Assembly: GCA_034435395.1 (NCBI GenBank)
Contig: DAOTXK010000219.1
Coordinates: 1-18,355, forward strand
Direction of reading: 5' to 3'
Source of the DNA: DAOTXK01 sp034435395
GTDB lineage: Bacteria > Chloroflexota > Anaerolineae > Aggregatilineales > Ch27
Length of the DNA: 18,355 nucleotides
Both the position numbers and the translations under genes were made by a program. Below, piece by piece: positions 6,169 to 13,684 of the stretch; the stretch's first letter is position 1; the number at the start of each line of letters is the position of its first letter. The notes beneath the pieces were generated by a model. That model worked only from the letters and a program-made list of their open reading frames with translations. It was not told the origin of the DNA and searched no databases.

Positions 6169-7301
6169 CAACGACCTCCTCGGCCAGCGACGGCCTGGGC
6201 CACTTCCTCCGGCGGGGTTGCGGGAGGGGCCTCCTCCGGCACCTGCGATGCCCTGCGGCCCTGCCAGCGCCCGCGCACCCCGTTGGCAAGGATCACCATC
6301 AACACCAGTATGCCCTGCACCACCCCGGCCAGGCTCTGATCCAGTTGCAGGGCGATCTTGAGCCGCGTGCTGCCCGCCAGGATCGCGGCAAAGAAGATGG
6401 ACATCAGCGGCACCCACAGCCCCCGCGTGCCGGTCAAGAGCACCACCAGCAGCCCCAAAAAGCCGATCCCGCCGCTCACCAGCGGGCGCAGGTTGCCGTA
6501 AGTGAACAGCACGCGGAAGCCGCCCGCCAGCCCGGCCAGCACGCCGCAGACCGCCATGGCCAGGACGGCGTTACGGCCCGTCGGCACGCCCAGCAGCAGC
6601 GCCGAGCGCGGACTCCTGCCGAGCGCCTTCAATTCCAGTCCCCAGCGCGTGCCGCGCAGGGCCACCACGATGACCAGGAAGCCCACGACGACCATCACCA
6701 GCGCCAGCAGGCTGACCCGGAACCCTTCCATCGGCAGCAGCAATGCCTCCTGGCGGAAGGGGGGGGTGGCCTGCCCGCCCTCGTTGCTCCAGGGGCCGGA
6801 GATCAGAAAAATCCCGAAGATGTTCGCCAGGTTGTTCAGAGCCACGCCGCCGAAAATCTCGTGCACGCCGCCCCTGGTCTTCAGCGCGCCAGCCAAGGCC
6901 GCCCACAGCGCTCCCCCCACCACTGCCGCCAGCAATTCCAACGGCACCAACAGCAGCGACGGCAGATAGACAAATTGCGCCACCCAGGAGGCGAAGATCG
7001 CGCCCATCATCATCTGGCCTTCCACGCCGATGTTCCACAGCCCCGCCGTGAAGGTGACCAGCAGCCCGGTGCTGACCAGCATCAGGGGAATCCAGAAATT
7101 CACCACCCCGGCCAGGCGCGCGATGTTGACGCCCTCCACCCCGAAGCCGATGCCTTCCCAGGTTTTGTCCAGCACGTCGAGGGGAGACGCCCCAACCGCG
7201 TAGACGATCAACGCCGTCAGCAGCAGCGATACCGTAATGGAAGCCAGCGCCAGTGCCAGCGTAACCAGCAAGCGACGCGCGGTCAGCGAATCGCCCGTCA
7301 T
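6168..7301 (-). CDS. BMP-type ABC importer, first permease subunit
   Basis: A 377-residue polytopic membrane protein of the BPD_transp_2 family, NupP/YufP-like. Visible are a basic N-terminus, a first hydrophobic segment (about residues 11-36), the large external loop typical of this subunit (SPLDVLDKTWEGIGFGVEGV), the conserved TAGLWNIGVEGQMMMGAIFA, and the ATPase-contact loop GTRWGLELKALGRSPRSALL. The tail is cytoplasmic, basic and then Pro/Ala-rich. The ATG at 7301 overlaps the ATPase stop in an ATGA tetranucleotide and has AAGGAGG upstream, so the two are translationally coupled. Substrate is probably a nucleoside or pentose, by analogy with nup/rns systems; it cannot be read from the sequence. 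Confidence 0.9.
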   Translation of the reverse strand: MTGDSLTARRLLVTLALALASITVSLLLTALIVYAVGASPLDVLDKTWEGIGFGVEGVNIARLAGVVNFWIPLMLVSTGLLVTFTAGLWNIGVEGQMMMGAIFASWVAQFVYLPSLLLVPLELLAAVVGGALWAALAGALKTRGGVHEIFGGVALNNLANIFGIFLISGPWSNEGGQATPPFRQEALLLPMEGFRVSLLALVMVVVGFLVIVVALRGTRWGLELKALGRSPRSALLLGVPTGRNAVLAMAVCGVLAGLAGGFRVLFTYGNLRPLVSGGIGFLGLLVVLLTGTRGLWVPLMSIFFAAILAGSTRLKIALQLDQSLAGVVQGILVLMVILANGVRGRWQGRRASQVPEEAPPATPPEEVAQAVAGRGGR

Positions 7302-8782
7302 GCAGCCGCCTCCTTACGCATGGGCTGCCCGCCGATCAGGTAACCGAGTTCTTCCACCGTCGTGTGGCGGGGATCGGAGACCTCCGTCACCCGGCCGGCG
7401 TAGAAGACCAGGACGCGGTCGCTATACGTCACGATCTCGTCCAGGTCTGTCGAGGTGAAGAGCACCGCCGTGCCTTCCTGACAGCGGGCCAGGATTTGCT
7501 CCCATATCCAGCGCGCCGATTCCACGTCCAACCCGCGCGTCGGATGTTCCAGCACCAGCAGGCGCGGGTGGGCCGCCAGTAGCGCCATGAGGGTACGCTG
7601 CTGGTTGCCGCCGGAGAGCCTCTCCACCGGGCTGTCCGGGCGTCCATGAATGTTATAGTGGCGGATGCGCTCCTCAGTGACGCGGCGCGCCCGCGCCCAA
7701 TCGATCCAGGCTCCCTGCTCCGGGTCAGTCAGGGCGAAGTGTTCGGTCAGCGTCAGGCCGCTGACCAGCCCCTCCTCCAGGCGACCCGCCGCGCCAAAAC
7801 TCACCTGGCAGCGCCGAAAGGCCCGGTAATCCAACCCCGTCATATCCACATGGTTGATGATCACCTGCCCGGCCAGCGGCCGCTCCAGGCCGACGCAGGC
7901 CCGCACCACCATCTCCTGGCCGCTGCCGTCCAGGCCCGCCAGGCCGACGACTTCCCCGGCCCGCACCTCAAAGCTGAAATCCTCGACCGTGACGCGCTCG
8001 TTGGCCAGCTTCAGGCGACACAAGGCCAGCACAATATCCCCCAGCGGCACATCCTGGCGGGAGGCCGGGGCCAGCTCCTGGCCAAACATCATGGTGACCA
8101 GCTGGTCGGTGCTGACCGGCAGCTGCGCCTGGCCCACCAACCTGCCCAGCCGCAGCACGGCCACCTCGTGACACAATTCCTGCACGTCCTCCAGTTTGTG
8201 CGAGACAAACAGCACGGTCAGGCCGTCTTCCTCCGCCAGGCGGCGCAGGGAGCTAAACAGCAGGCGCTTCTGCTCGGCGGAAATACCGGTGGTCGGCTCG
8301 TCCAGGATGAGCACGCGCACGCCCAACGCCAGCAGCCGGATGATCTCCAATTGCTGTCGCTGGCCGATGCTGAGTCGCTCGATGGTGGTGGACGGATCGA
8401 GGTCAAAACCAAGCCGCCCGGTCAGCCGGTCGAGCTGCTGACGGGCCGAGCTCCAGTCGGGCAAGACGCCGCCGGGCTGTCCATACACGAAGTTCTCCAC
8501 CACCGTAAACGGCCCCACGTCCAGCGGGTCCTGCTGCAACATGCCGATTCCCGCCTGGATGGCCCCCGCTGGCGTCTGGTAGTGGACCAGCCGGCCGTCC
8601 ACCAGGATTTGGCCGCTGTCGGCCAGGTAGAAGCCGGACAGGATTTTCATCAGGGTGGATTTTCCCGCGCCGTTTTCGCCCAGAATGCCGTAGATACGGC
8701 CATCCGCAAAGGTCAAGGAGATGTCGTTATTGGCATGCACCGGGCCGAAAATTTTGTGGATATGGCGTACTTCCACACTCAT
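7298..8782 (-). CDS. BMP-type ABC importer, double ATPase subunit
   Basis: A 494-residue sugar/nucleoside-type (RbsA/NupO-like) ATPase with two fused nucleotide-binding domains. Domain 1 has Walker A GENGAGKST (35-43), signature LSIGQRQQ and Walker B VLILDEPT with the following SHK H-loop. Domain 2 has the degenerate P-loop GLDGSGQE normal for this family, signature LSGGNQQ and LLVLEHPTRGLD, where the usual catalytic Glu is replaced by His, again common in the second half. Only one site is therefore likely to hydrolyse ATP efficiently. The ATG at 8782 has GGGAG eight bases upstream; a longer in-frame start at 8842 lacks family conservation. It drives the two permeases encoded just downstream. 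Confidence 0.92.
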   Translation of the reverse strand: MSVEVRHIHKIFGPVHANNDISLTFADGRIYGILGENGAGKSTLMKILSGFYLADSGQILVDGRLVHYQTPAGAIQAGIGMLQQDPLDVGPFTVVENFVYGQPGGVLPDWSSARQQLDRLTGRLGFDLDPSTTIERLSIGQRQQLEIIRLLALGVRVLILDEPTTGISAEQKRLLFSSLRRLAEEDGLTVLFVSHKLEDVQELCHEVAVLRLGRLVGQAQLPVSTDQLVTMMFGQELAPASRQDVPLGDIVLALCRLKLANERVTVEDFSFEVRAGEVVGLAGLDGSGQEMVVRACVGLERPLAGQVIINHVDMTGLDYRAFRRCQVSFGAAGRLEEGLVSGLTLTEHFALTDPEQGAWIDWARARRVTEERIRHYNIHGRPDSPVERLSGGNQQRTLMALLAAHPRLLVLEHPTRGLDVESARWIWEQILARCQEGTAVLFTSTDLDEIVTYSDRVLVFYAGRVTEVSDPRHTTVEELGYLIGGQPMRKEAAA

Positions 8783-8849
8783 GCGAAGCGCTCCCGGGCG
8801 TCCGGCGTTGCGGGTCTGGCAACGCCCCGGCTCACCTGCCACAGGGGCG

Positions 8850-8855
8850 AGTATA
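8850..8855 (-). promoter_or_regulatory. extended -10 promoter ahead of the ATPase gene
   Basis: On the - strand TG-T-TATACT forms an extended -10 element, 67 bases upstream of the ATPase start. The -35 region is weak. Because it lies just after the strong terminator at 8892-8922, it may restart transcription for the ATPase and permeases. Confidence 0.4.
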
Positions 8856-8891
8856 ACACGTGCCGCTAACGCTTGCCGTCACCGGCACCGG

Positions 8892-8922
8892 AAAAAGGGC
8901 GCCCACCTGGGGGTGGTCGCCC
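8892..8922 (-). terminator. intrinsic terminator after the binding-protein gene
   Basis: On the - strand GGGCGACCACC (8922-8912), loop CCCA, then GGTGGGCGCCC (8907-8897) pair over 11 positions with one mismatch, followed directly by TTTTT (8896-8892). It lies 27 bases after the stop of the substrate-binding protein and before the ATPase gene. Confidence 0.8.
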
Positions 8923-8948
8923 ACAGAGGTCTGTCGTCCGCCGTGTCG

Positions 8949-10175
8949 CTAGTCGGCGGTGCTGTCGCCGATCATGCCCTCGAGCAGTTGCTCCAGATAC
9001 CATACATCGCGCGGCGGGACAACGTAACCAGCTTCGGCCAGCGGGGTGCCGTCCTGCAAGGCCAGCGGCCCCACCCACAGGCCCAGGCTGCCCTGGTAGT
9101 CATCGATGTTCTCAGCGGTGATGTCGCCGGCGTCCGCCTCAGCCAGGAAGGCGATGAACTCGTCCAGTTGGGCCGCCTGCTCGTCGGTCAGGCCATCGCC
9201 GTTGACCCAGCCGACCGCCGTCTGATCGTTATCCGTCAGGTTATCCCAGTAGGGCGCGTCCCAGATCCAGAACTGCTCCCACGTCCCGGCCATGGCGGCC
9301 TGGATGGCTTTGACATAACCCGGACCCCAGTTGAAATAGGGCACGCCCAGGCAGACGTCCGGCGCTTCCGCGCAGGCGCCTTCAAAGTCGTAAGGGATAG
9401 CCCACACGGTCTCGCCTTCCCCGGCGCGCTGCCCGGCCACCACGATGGCCTCGGTGGTGTCGATGCCGCTGACCACCACGTCCGCCCCCTGGTCAAAGAA
9501 GCGCTGGGTTTCCTCGGTCGGATCGAGCGTCAGGCCGGGGATGTTGAACCAGAAACCGATCCAGGTCACGGTGAATTGCAGGTCGTCCGGGTTCAGGCCC
9601 CGGTAGTTCTCGTAGCAGTAGCGGGCGCCCAGGTAAACACTGGAGGCCAGGCGGCGCGTCTCGAAGTTGATCAGCGGGCCCAGATAACCGATCTTACCGG
9701 TGTCAGTGGCCAGGGCGGCGGCGCACCCGGCGATCTGCTTGCCCCACTCCATCGCCCCCATGAGGTTGCTCAGGTTTTCGGGGGCCTCGCCGGTCAGGGC
9801 ATCATCGCCGGAGATGTTGACAAACAGGATGTCGGGGTTGGCCTCGGCCACCGCCAGCGTATCTTCTTCAAATTCGTCGGACGTGGTGAAGATCAGCCTG
9901 GCGCCATCGGCCACCATTTCTTCCACCACCTGGGCCAGCGTGGTCTCCGGCGCGTCCGCCGGATTCAGACTCTCAAAAAAGACCATGCGGGTATTGTCGA
10001 TATTAGCCTCGACGTACTGCCCGGCGACGAAATGGGCCTCGCTCCAGCCATGGTCGTTGCGCGGCCCGACCAGGACCACGCCGAAGACGAACTCGTCGCC
10101 CTGCGCCAAACTACTGCTGGCCGACACCACCATGGCCACCAGCACCAGCAAGATCATCAAACGCTTGCGGTTCAT
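8949..10175 (-). CDS. BMP-family (PnrA-like) substrate-binding protein
   Basis: A 408-residue secreted binding protein of the BMP/PnrA family (often purine nucleosides), partner of the ABC importer encoded next. The signal peptide is clear: MNRKRL, then a hydrophobic core to about residue 19, and a cleavage-like region SASSSLAQG. Unlike many BMP proteins there is no lipobox Cys. The mature start FVFGVVLVGPRNDHGWSEAH matches the family's first strand with the GW substrate-stacking region. DGARLIFTTSDEFEEDTLAV, GKIGYLGPL and QGADVVVSGIDTTEAI follow in the expected order. The ATG at 10175 has GGAGA eight bases upstream. The gene is first in the importer cluster and is followed by a strong terminator, which would make it the most expressed part. 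Ligand is unknown. Confidence 0.9.
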   Translation of the reverse strand: MNRKRLMILLVLVAMVVSASSSLAQGDEFVFGVVLVGPRNDHGWSEAHFVAGQYVEANIDNTRMVFFESLNPADAPETTLAQVVEEMVADGARLIFTTSDEFEEDTLAVAEANPDILFVNISGDDALTGEAPENLSNLMGAMEWGKQIAGCAAALATDTGKIGYLGPLINFETRRLASSVYLGARYCYENYRGLNPDDLQFTVTWIGFWFNIPGLTLDPTEETQRFFDQGADVVVSGIDTTEAIVVAGQRAGEGETVWAIPYDFEGACAEAPDVCLGVPYFNWGPGYVKAIQAAMAGTWEQFWIWDAPYWDNLTDNDQTAVGWVNGDGLTDEQAAQLDEFIAFLAEADAGDITAENIDDYQGSLGLWVGPLALQDGTPLAEAGYVVPPRDVWYLEQLLEGMIGDSTAD

Positions 10176-10340
10176 AGATTTTTCTCCATCTCCTCCAACT
10201 ATTGGGACAGAGGCACCGGCCCCTCCCGATCCAACGCAGCGGGCGAAAGGGCGCACACCTGACGATTTGAGTGTACAGGAATCGCCCTCAAAATTCCAGT
10301 GAAGATTGACCGGATATCTTGTGTAGAGTTGTCCAAAGAC

Positions 10341-10394
10341 AAAAAAGCGCGCGCCGCCGTCAGCAGACTCTGCTACGGCTTCGGCGGCACGCGC
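10341..10394 (-). terminator. intrinsic terminator of the thioredoxin gene
   Basis: On the - strand GCGCGTGCCGCCG (10394-10382) pairs with CGGCGGCGCGCGC (10359-10347) over 13 positions with one T-G wobble. An inner AGCAG/CTGCT stem sits inside the loop, and six Ts follow at 10346-10341. It starts 16 bases after the thioredoxin stop. The remaining 165 bases up to the binding-protein start show no convincing promoter; TACACT near 10272 is the nearest to a -10. Confidence 0.85.
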
Positions 10395-10409
10395 CCTCTC
10401 GCTGGCCGC

Positions 10410-10742
10410 CTACTCCAGATGCGGGGCCAGCTTGCTCTCGATACGATCCTTGGGCATGTAACCCGTGAACCGCTCCACCGCTTCCCCATTCTTGAACAGG
10501 ATCAGCGTGGGGATGCCCAGGATGCCGTATTCCATGAGGATGTTGGGGTTGGCGTCGGCGTCCAACCGACCGACCAGCATCCTGCCCGCATACTCCTTGG
10601 CCAGGGCCATCACGTGGGGCTCGATCATTTTGCAGGGGCCGCACCACTCCGCCCAAAAATCGATCAGGACAGGCAGTTCAGCATCCAGCACCTGTTCCCG
10701 GAAGGTTGCTTCGGTGACATCAAAAGCCTCGCCATCGGCCAT
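10410..10742 (-). CDS. trxA: thioredoxin
   Basis: A 110-residue cytoplasmic thiol-disulfide oxidoreductase that reduces protein disulfides and is itself recycled by thioredoxin reductase. The canonical active site WCGPC is at residues 33-37, preceded by VLIDFWAE; the cis-proline motif GIPT has P78; the buried Asp of the fold is D28. Length is normal for a single-domain thioredoxin. The ATG at 10742 has GGGAG ten bases upstream. An in-frame extension to 10796 would add about 18 non-conserved residues and is not favoured. Monocistronic, with its own promoter and a strong terminator, divergent from the heat-shock operon. Confidence 0.93.
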   Translation of the reverse strand: MADGEAFDVTEATFREQVLDAELPVLIDFWAEWCGPCKMIEPHVMALAKEYAGRMLVGRLDADANPNILMEYGILGIPTLILFKNGEAVERFTGYMPKDRIESKLAPHLE

Positions 10743-10777
10743 TTGCAGATTTCTCCCTTGATTGGATAGTTGGCACA

Positions 10778-10814
10778 TTCGTCGGTTTAGCGCCACCGCC
10801 AGGGGGCCGACGAA
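10778..10814 (-). promoter_or_regulatory. inverted repeat in the thioredoxin 5' leader
   Basis: TTCGTCGG and CCGACGAA are perfect 8-base arms separated by 21 bases, extendable to 10 pairs with one G-T wobble. They begin at the predicted transcription start, so the leader RNA would open with a stem-loop, or the arms could bind a protein. Confidence 0.4.
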
Positions 10815-10821
10815 CGGTGCT

Positions 10822-10851
10822 ATGGTAATAAAGAAAGCGGCAGGCTGTCAA
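10822..10851 (-). promoter_or_regulatory. sigma70-type promoter of the thioredoxin gene
   Basis: On the - strand a perfect -35 TTGACA (10851-10846), an 18-base spacer and -10 TACCAT (10827-10822). The predicted start near 10815 leaves a leader of about 73 bases. Confidence 0.6.
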
Positions 10852-10930
10852 GATGCAGCCGTTGCCGGGCCTTGCGTCAGGAGGCCCCTTCTGCCGGGCA
10901 CTCCGTCAACCGACCCCGGCCCGGCACCCT

Positions 10931-10959
10931 TTGACGCGCTCAGACTGGCATGTTATCAT
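10931..10959 (+). promoter_or_regulatory. heat-shock operon promoter (hrcA)
   Basis: -35 TTGACG (10931-10936), a 17-base spacer, and -10 TATCAT (10954-10959) extended by TGT. Transcription would start near 10966, so the CIRCE lies in the first bases of the transcript, the classic arrangement for HrcA repression of a housekeeping-sigma promoter. Confidence 0.75.
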
Positions 10960-10974
10960 CAGACAAGAACACGG

Positions 10975-11001
10975 ATAGCACTCTCACATGGCGAGTGCTA
11001 A
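10975..11001 (+). promoter_or_regulatory. CIRCE operator (HrcA binding site)
   Basis: ATAGCACTC, nine bases, then GAGTGCTAA. This matches the CIRCE consensus TTAGCACTC-N9-GAGTGCTAA except for the first base. It lies between the promoter and hrcA. I see no second CIRCE before grpE, dnaK or dnaJ, so this one site should control the operon and provide HrcA autoregulation. Confidence 0.93.
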
Positions 11002-11027
11002 AGACATCCGGTTGACGAGGCTGTTCT

Positions 11028-12080
11028 ATGGTTACAGACGAGCCTGAACACCCCGAACTTACCGAACGCCAGAAACGAACGCTGGAACTGATCGTGCGCA
11101 ATTACATCCAGACCGGCACCCCCATCGGTTCCAAAGCGCTGGTGGAGCACCTGAAGGTCAGTTCGGCCACCATCCGCAATGAGATGAGCACCCTGGAAGC
11201 GGCGGGCTTGATCACGTCACCGCATACGTCCGCCGGGCGCGTCCCCACCGAAGCCGGCTACCGCTACTTTGTGCAGCGCCTGCTCAGCGGTGGGCAGCTC
11301 AGCCTGATCGAACGCCGGATGATCGCGCATCAGTTTCACCAGGCTCCCCTCGACATCGTGGAATGGATGCGCCTTTCGGCGGCGGTGCTGGCCCACACCG
11401 CGCAGAGCGCCTCGCTGATCACGGCCCCCGTCAGCCAGAGCAACCGCTTCAAGCATCTGGAGTTGATCGCCACGCAGGGCCGGATGGTGCTGTTGGTCCT
11501 GGTGCTGCATAACGGCGACGTGCGTCAGCGGATGCTCACCCTGGCCGAGCCGCTGTCTCAGGATCAACTCAGCCAGACTGCCGCCCGCCTGACTCATCTG
11601 GCTGCCGGCCTGACTGCCGCCCAACTCCGCGAGAAGAGGTTCGATCTCTCCTCGCTGGAACAGGAAGTGATCGAGCTGGTGATCACCCTGATGGAGAGGG
11701 CAGACACGCCGGGGCCGGTCTACCGGGACGGCCTGACCGAGTTGCTCGGCCAGTTCGATCAAGATGCGGGGGCGGAACAGGCGCTGCGCGTCCTGGAAGA
11801 ACAAACCACCCTCTGGGACCTGATCAACGAGGCCGCTCCGACCATGGGCAATGTCCGGGTGGTGATCGCTGGCGAGGGCCGCTGGAAAGACATCAGCCTG
11901 TTGAGCATCATCCTGAGCCGCTACGGGGTGGATGGTCAGGCGACCGGGACGCTGGGCGTGCTTGGCCCCACCCGCATGCGATATGGCCGGGCCATCAGCG
12001 CCGTGCAGTATGTCGCCGGCCTGATGAGCAATCTGATGCTCGGCATTTACAGCGAAGAGCTGACGGGACCGCCATCTTGA
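11028..12080 (+). CDS. hrcA: heat-inducible transcription repressor HrcA
   Basis: A 350-residue repressor that binds CIRCE as a dimer and is kept active by GroEL in well-studied species, so unfolded protein relieves repression. The N-terminal winged helix is textbook: LTERQKRTLELIVRNYIQTG, SSATIRNEMSTLEAAGLI and HTSAGRVPTEAGYRYFV (within residues 9-86). A GAF-like middle part and the C-terminal LLSIILSRYGVDG and LGVLGPTRMRYGRAISAVQY blocks follow. The ATG at 11028 has GAGG (11017-11020) seven bases upstream. It is first in the operon, immediately behind the CIRCE, so it represses itself and the chaperones. Confidence 0.95.
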   Translation: MVTDEPEHPELTERQKRTLELIVRNYIQTGTPIGSKALVEHLKVSSATIRNEMSTLEAAGLITSPHTSAGRVPTEAGYRYFVQRLLSGGQLSLIERRMIAHQFHQAPLDIVEWMRLSAAVLAHTAQSASLITAPVSQSNRFKHLELIATQGRMVLLVLVLHNGDVRQRMLTLAEPLSQDQLSQTAARLTHLAAGLTAAQLREKRFDLSSLEQEVIELVITLMERADTPGPVYRDGLTELLGQFDQDAGAEQALRVLEEQTTLWDLINEAAPTMGNVRVVIAGEGRWKDISLLSIILSRYGVDGQATGTLGVLGPTRMRYGRAISAVQYVAGLMSNLMLGIYSEELTGPPS

Positions 12081-12194
12081 GTCAGCCAATGCTTGCACGT
12101 TTCTGATCATTTGTTAACGGAATTCTATCGTACATGAGCTACACTTCTCACAGCAACGAACCATGCCTTGACGCGTACCTGAATGGAGACTACA

Positions 12195-12839
12195 GTGAGT
12201 GACGATCTCAAAATGACCGACGAACCGATTGAAGAAATCGCCGACGGCGAGAAAGTCCCACCTTCGCGGGAGGCTGTCCCTGAGGCAGAAGCTTCTCCTG
12301 CCGGGGAAAGCGTCCTGGGTAACTCCGAGCAGGGCGCAGGAGAGACCGCCCGGATGGGAGAGGCAGAACAGGAGGAAACACTGGACCTACCCGCGCAACT
12401 GGCCCAGGCCCGGGCCCAGGCCGAGGAATATCTGGAAGGCTGGCAGCGCGCCCGCGCCGAGTTTATGAACTACCGGAAGCGCGTTGAGCGGGAACGCGAA
12501 GAGGTCTTCCAGCAGGCCACGATGAACCTGCTGAAGCAACTGCTGCCCATCGTTGATGATATGGAGCGGGCCGTCGAAAACATCCCGGAAGACATCGCCA
12601 ACCATAGCTGGGCCCAGGGCGTGGTGCTGATTGGCCAGAAATTCCAGGCCCTGCTGGACAGCAGCGGTTTGAAGGAGATTAACGCGGTCGGCGAACCCTT
12701 CGATCCCACGCGGCACGAAGCCATCGGGACTGACGACTGCGACAATTTTGAGAGCGGCCACATCACCGAAGTGCTGCAAAAGGGATACGTTTACGGCGAT
12801 AAAGTGCTGCGCTCGGCGCTGGTACGCGTCGCCAACTGA
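12195..12839 (+). CDS. grpE: nucleotide exchange factor GrpE
   Basis: Dimeric co-chaperone that releases ADP from DnaK and acts as a thermosensor through its long helix. An acidic, disordered N-terminus (about 60 residues) precedes the coiled coil LAQARAQAEEYLEGWQRARA, the signature FMNYRKRVEREREEV, LLPIVDDMERAVEN and the C-terminal beta domain ending in GYVYGDKVLRSALVRVAN. From GTG 12195 the protein has 214 residues; GGAGA (12185-12189) is well placed for it, whereas the in-frame ATG 12183 lacks a ribosome site. The 114-base gap after hrcA has no CIRCE and no clear promoter. Confidence 0.93.
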   Translation: MSDDLKMTDEPIEEIADGEKVPPSREAVPEAEASPAGESVLGNSEQGAGETARMGEAEQEETLDLPAQLAQARAQAEEYLEGWQRARAEFMNYRKRVEREREEVFQQATMNLLKQLLPIVDDMERAVENIPEDIANHSWAQGVVLIGQKFQALLDSSGLKEINAVGEPFDPTRHEAIGTDDCDNFESGHITEVLQKGYVYGDKVLRSALVRVAN

Positions 12840-12898
12840 TCCGGGACCAAAGGGAAGCGTCTAGGACTGATCATCCGTCAAGTAGGAGACAACACAAC

Positions 12899-13684
12899 AT
12901 GGGAAGGATTATTGGCATCGATCTAGGAACCACCAACTCGGTCGTGGCCGTGATGGAAGGCGGCGAGCCGACCGTAATCCCGTCGTCCGAAGGGGGCCGC
13001 TTGATCCCGTCGGTGGTCGCCATCAACAACAAAGGCGAACGTCTGGTGGGCAAGATCGCCCGCAACCAGGCGGTGATTAACCCCGAGAACACGATTTTCT
13101 CGGTCAAGCGCTTCATGGGGCGTAAGTACACCGATCCAGAAGTGCAGAAGGCGATTGGCATTGTGCCGTACAAGGTGTCCGCCGCCCCCAATGGCGACGT
13201 GCGTGTCCACATGGGCGGCAAGGCGTACAGCCCGCCGGAAATCTCGGCCATGATCCTGCAAAAGATCAAGACGGACGCCGAGGCTTACCTGGGCGAGACG
13301 ATCACCGACGCGGTGATCACCGTCCCGGCGTACTTCAACGACGCCCAGCGCAACGCCACCAAGGATGCCGGGCGCATTGCGGGATTGGATGTCAAGCGCA
13401 TCATCAACGAGCCGACGGCCTCCAGCCTGGCCTACGGCCTGGGCGAGAGCAAGGACGAGACCATCGCCGTCTACGACCTGGGCGGCGGCACGTTTGACAT
13501 CTCGATCCTGGACGTGGGCGACGGTGTATTTGAGGTCCGCAGCACCAATGGCGACACCTTCCTGGGCGGCGACGACTTCGACCAGCGGATCATCGATTAC
13601 GTGGCCGACGAGTTCAAGAAGGAGCAGGGTATCGACCTGCGCAATGACCGCCAGGCGCTCCAACGCCTGAAGGAGGCGGCGTAG
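12899..13684 (+). CDS. dnaK: DnaK N-terminal fragment (literal reading)
   Basis: As written, translation from ATG 12899 gives 261 residues ending LQRLKEAA and stopping at the TAG. It holds the first ATPase lobe and part of the second, without the adenosine-binding segment, linker or substrate-binding domain. Listed because a gene caller will report it; see the full-span entry. Confidence 0.6.
   Translation: MGRIIGIDLGTTNSVVAVMEGGEPTVIPSSEGGRLIPSVVAINNKGERLVGKIARNQAVINPENTIFSVKRFMGRKYTDPEVQKAIGIVPYKVSAAPNGDVRVHMGGKAYSPPEISAMILQKIKTDAEAYLGETITDAVITVPAYFNDAQRNATKDAGRIAGLDVKRIINEPTASSLAYGLGESKDETIAVYDLGGGTFDISILDVGDGVFEVRSTNGDTFLGGDDFDQRIIDYVADEFKKEQGIDLRNDRQALQRLKEAA

Noticed and set aside
5224..10262. 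Several long + strand open frames opposite the ABC importer genes
   Set aside because: All are Gln/Arg/His-rich shadows of the permease, ATPase and binding-protein genes, with no hydrophobic segments or motifs of their own.
12081..12182. Second promoter or CIRCE in the hrcA-grpE gap
   Set aside because: TTGCAC, TTGTTA and TACACT hexamers occur but not at usable spacing, and there is no TTAGCACTC-like arm.
13682..13684. TAG reassigned to a sense codon
   Set aside because: meaB (1038-1040) and prmA (17456-17458) end properly at TAG at family-typical lengths, so TAG acts as a stop here.
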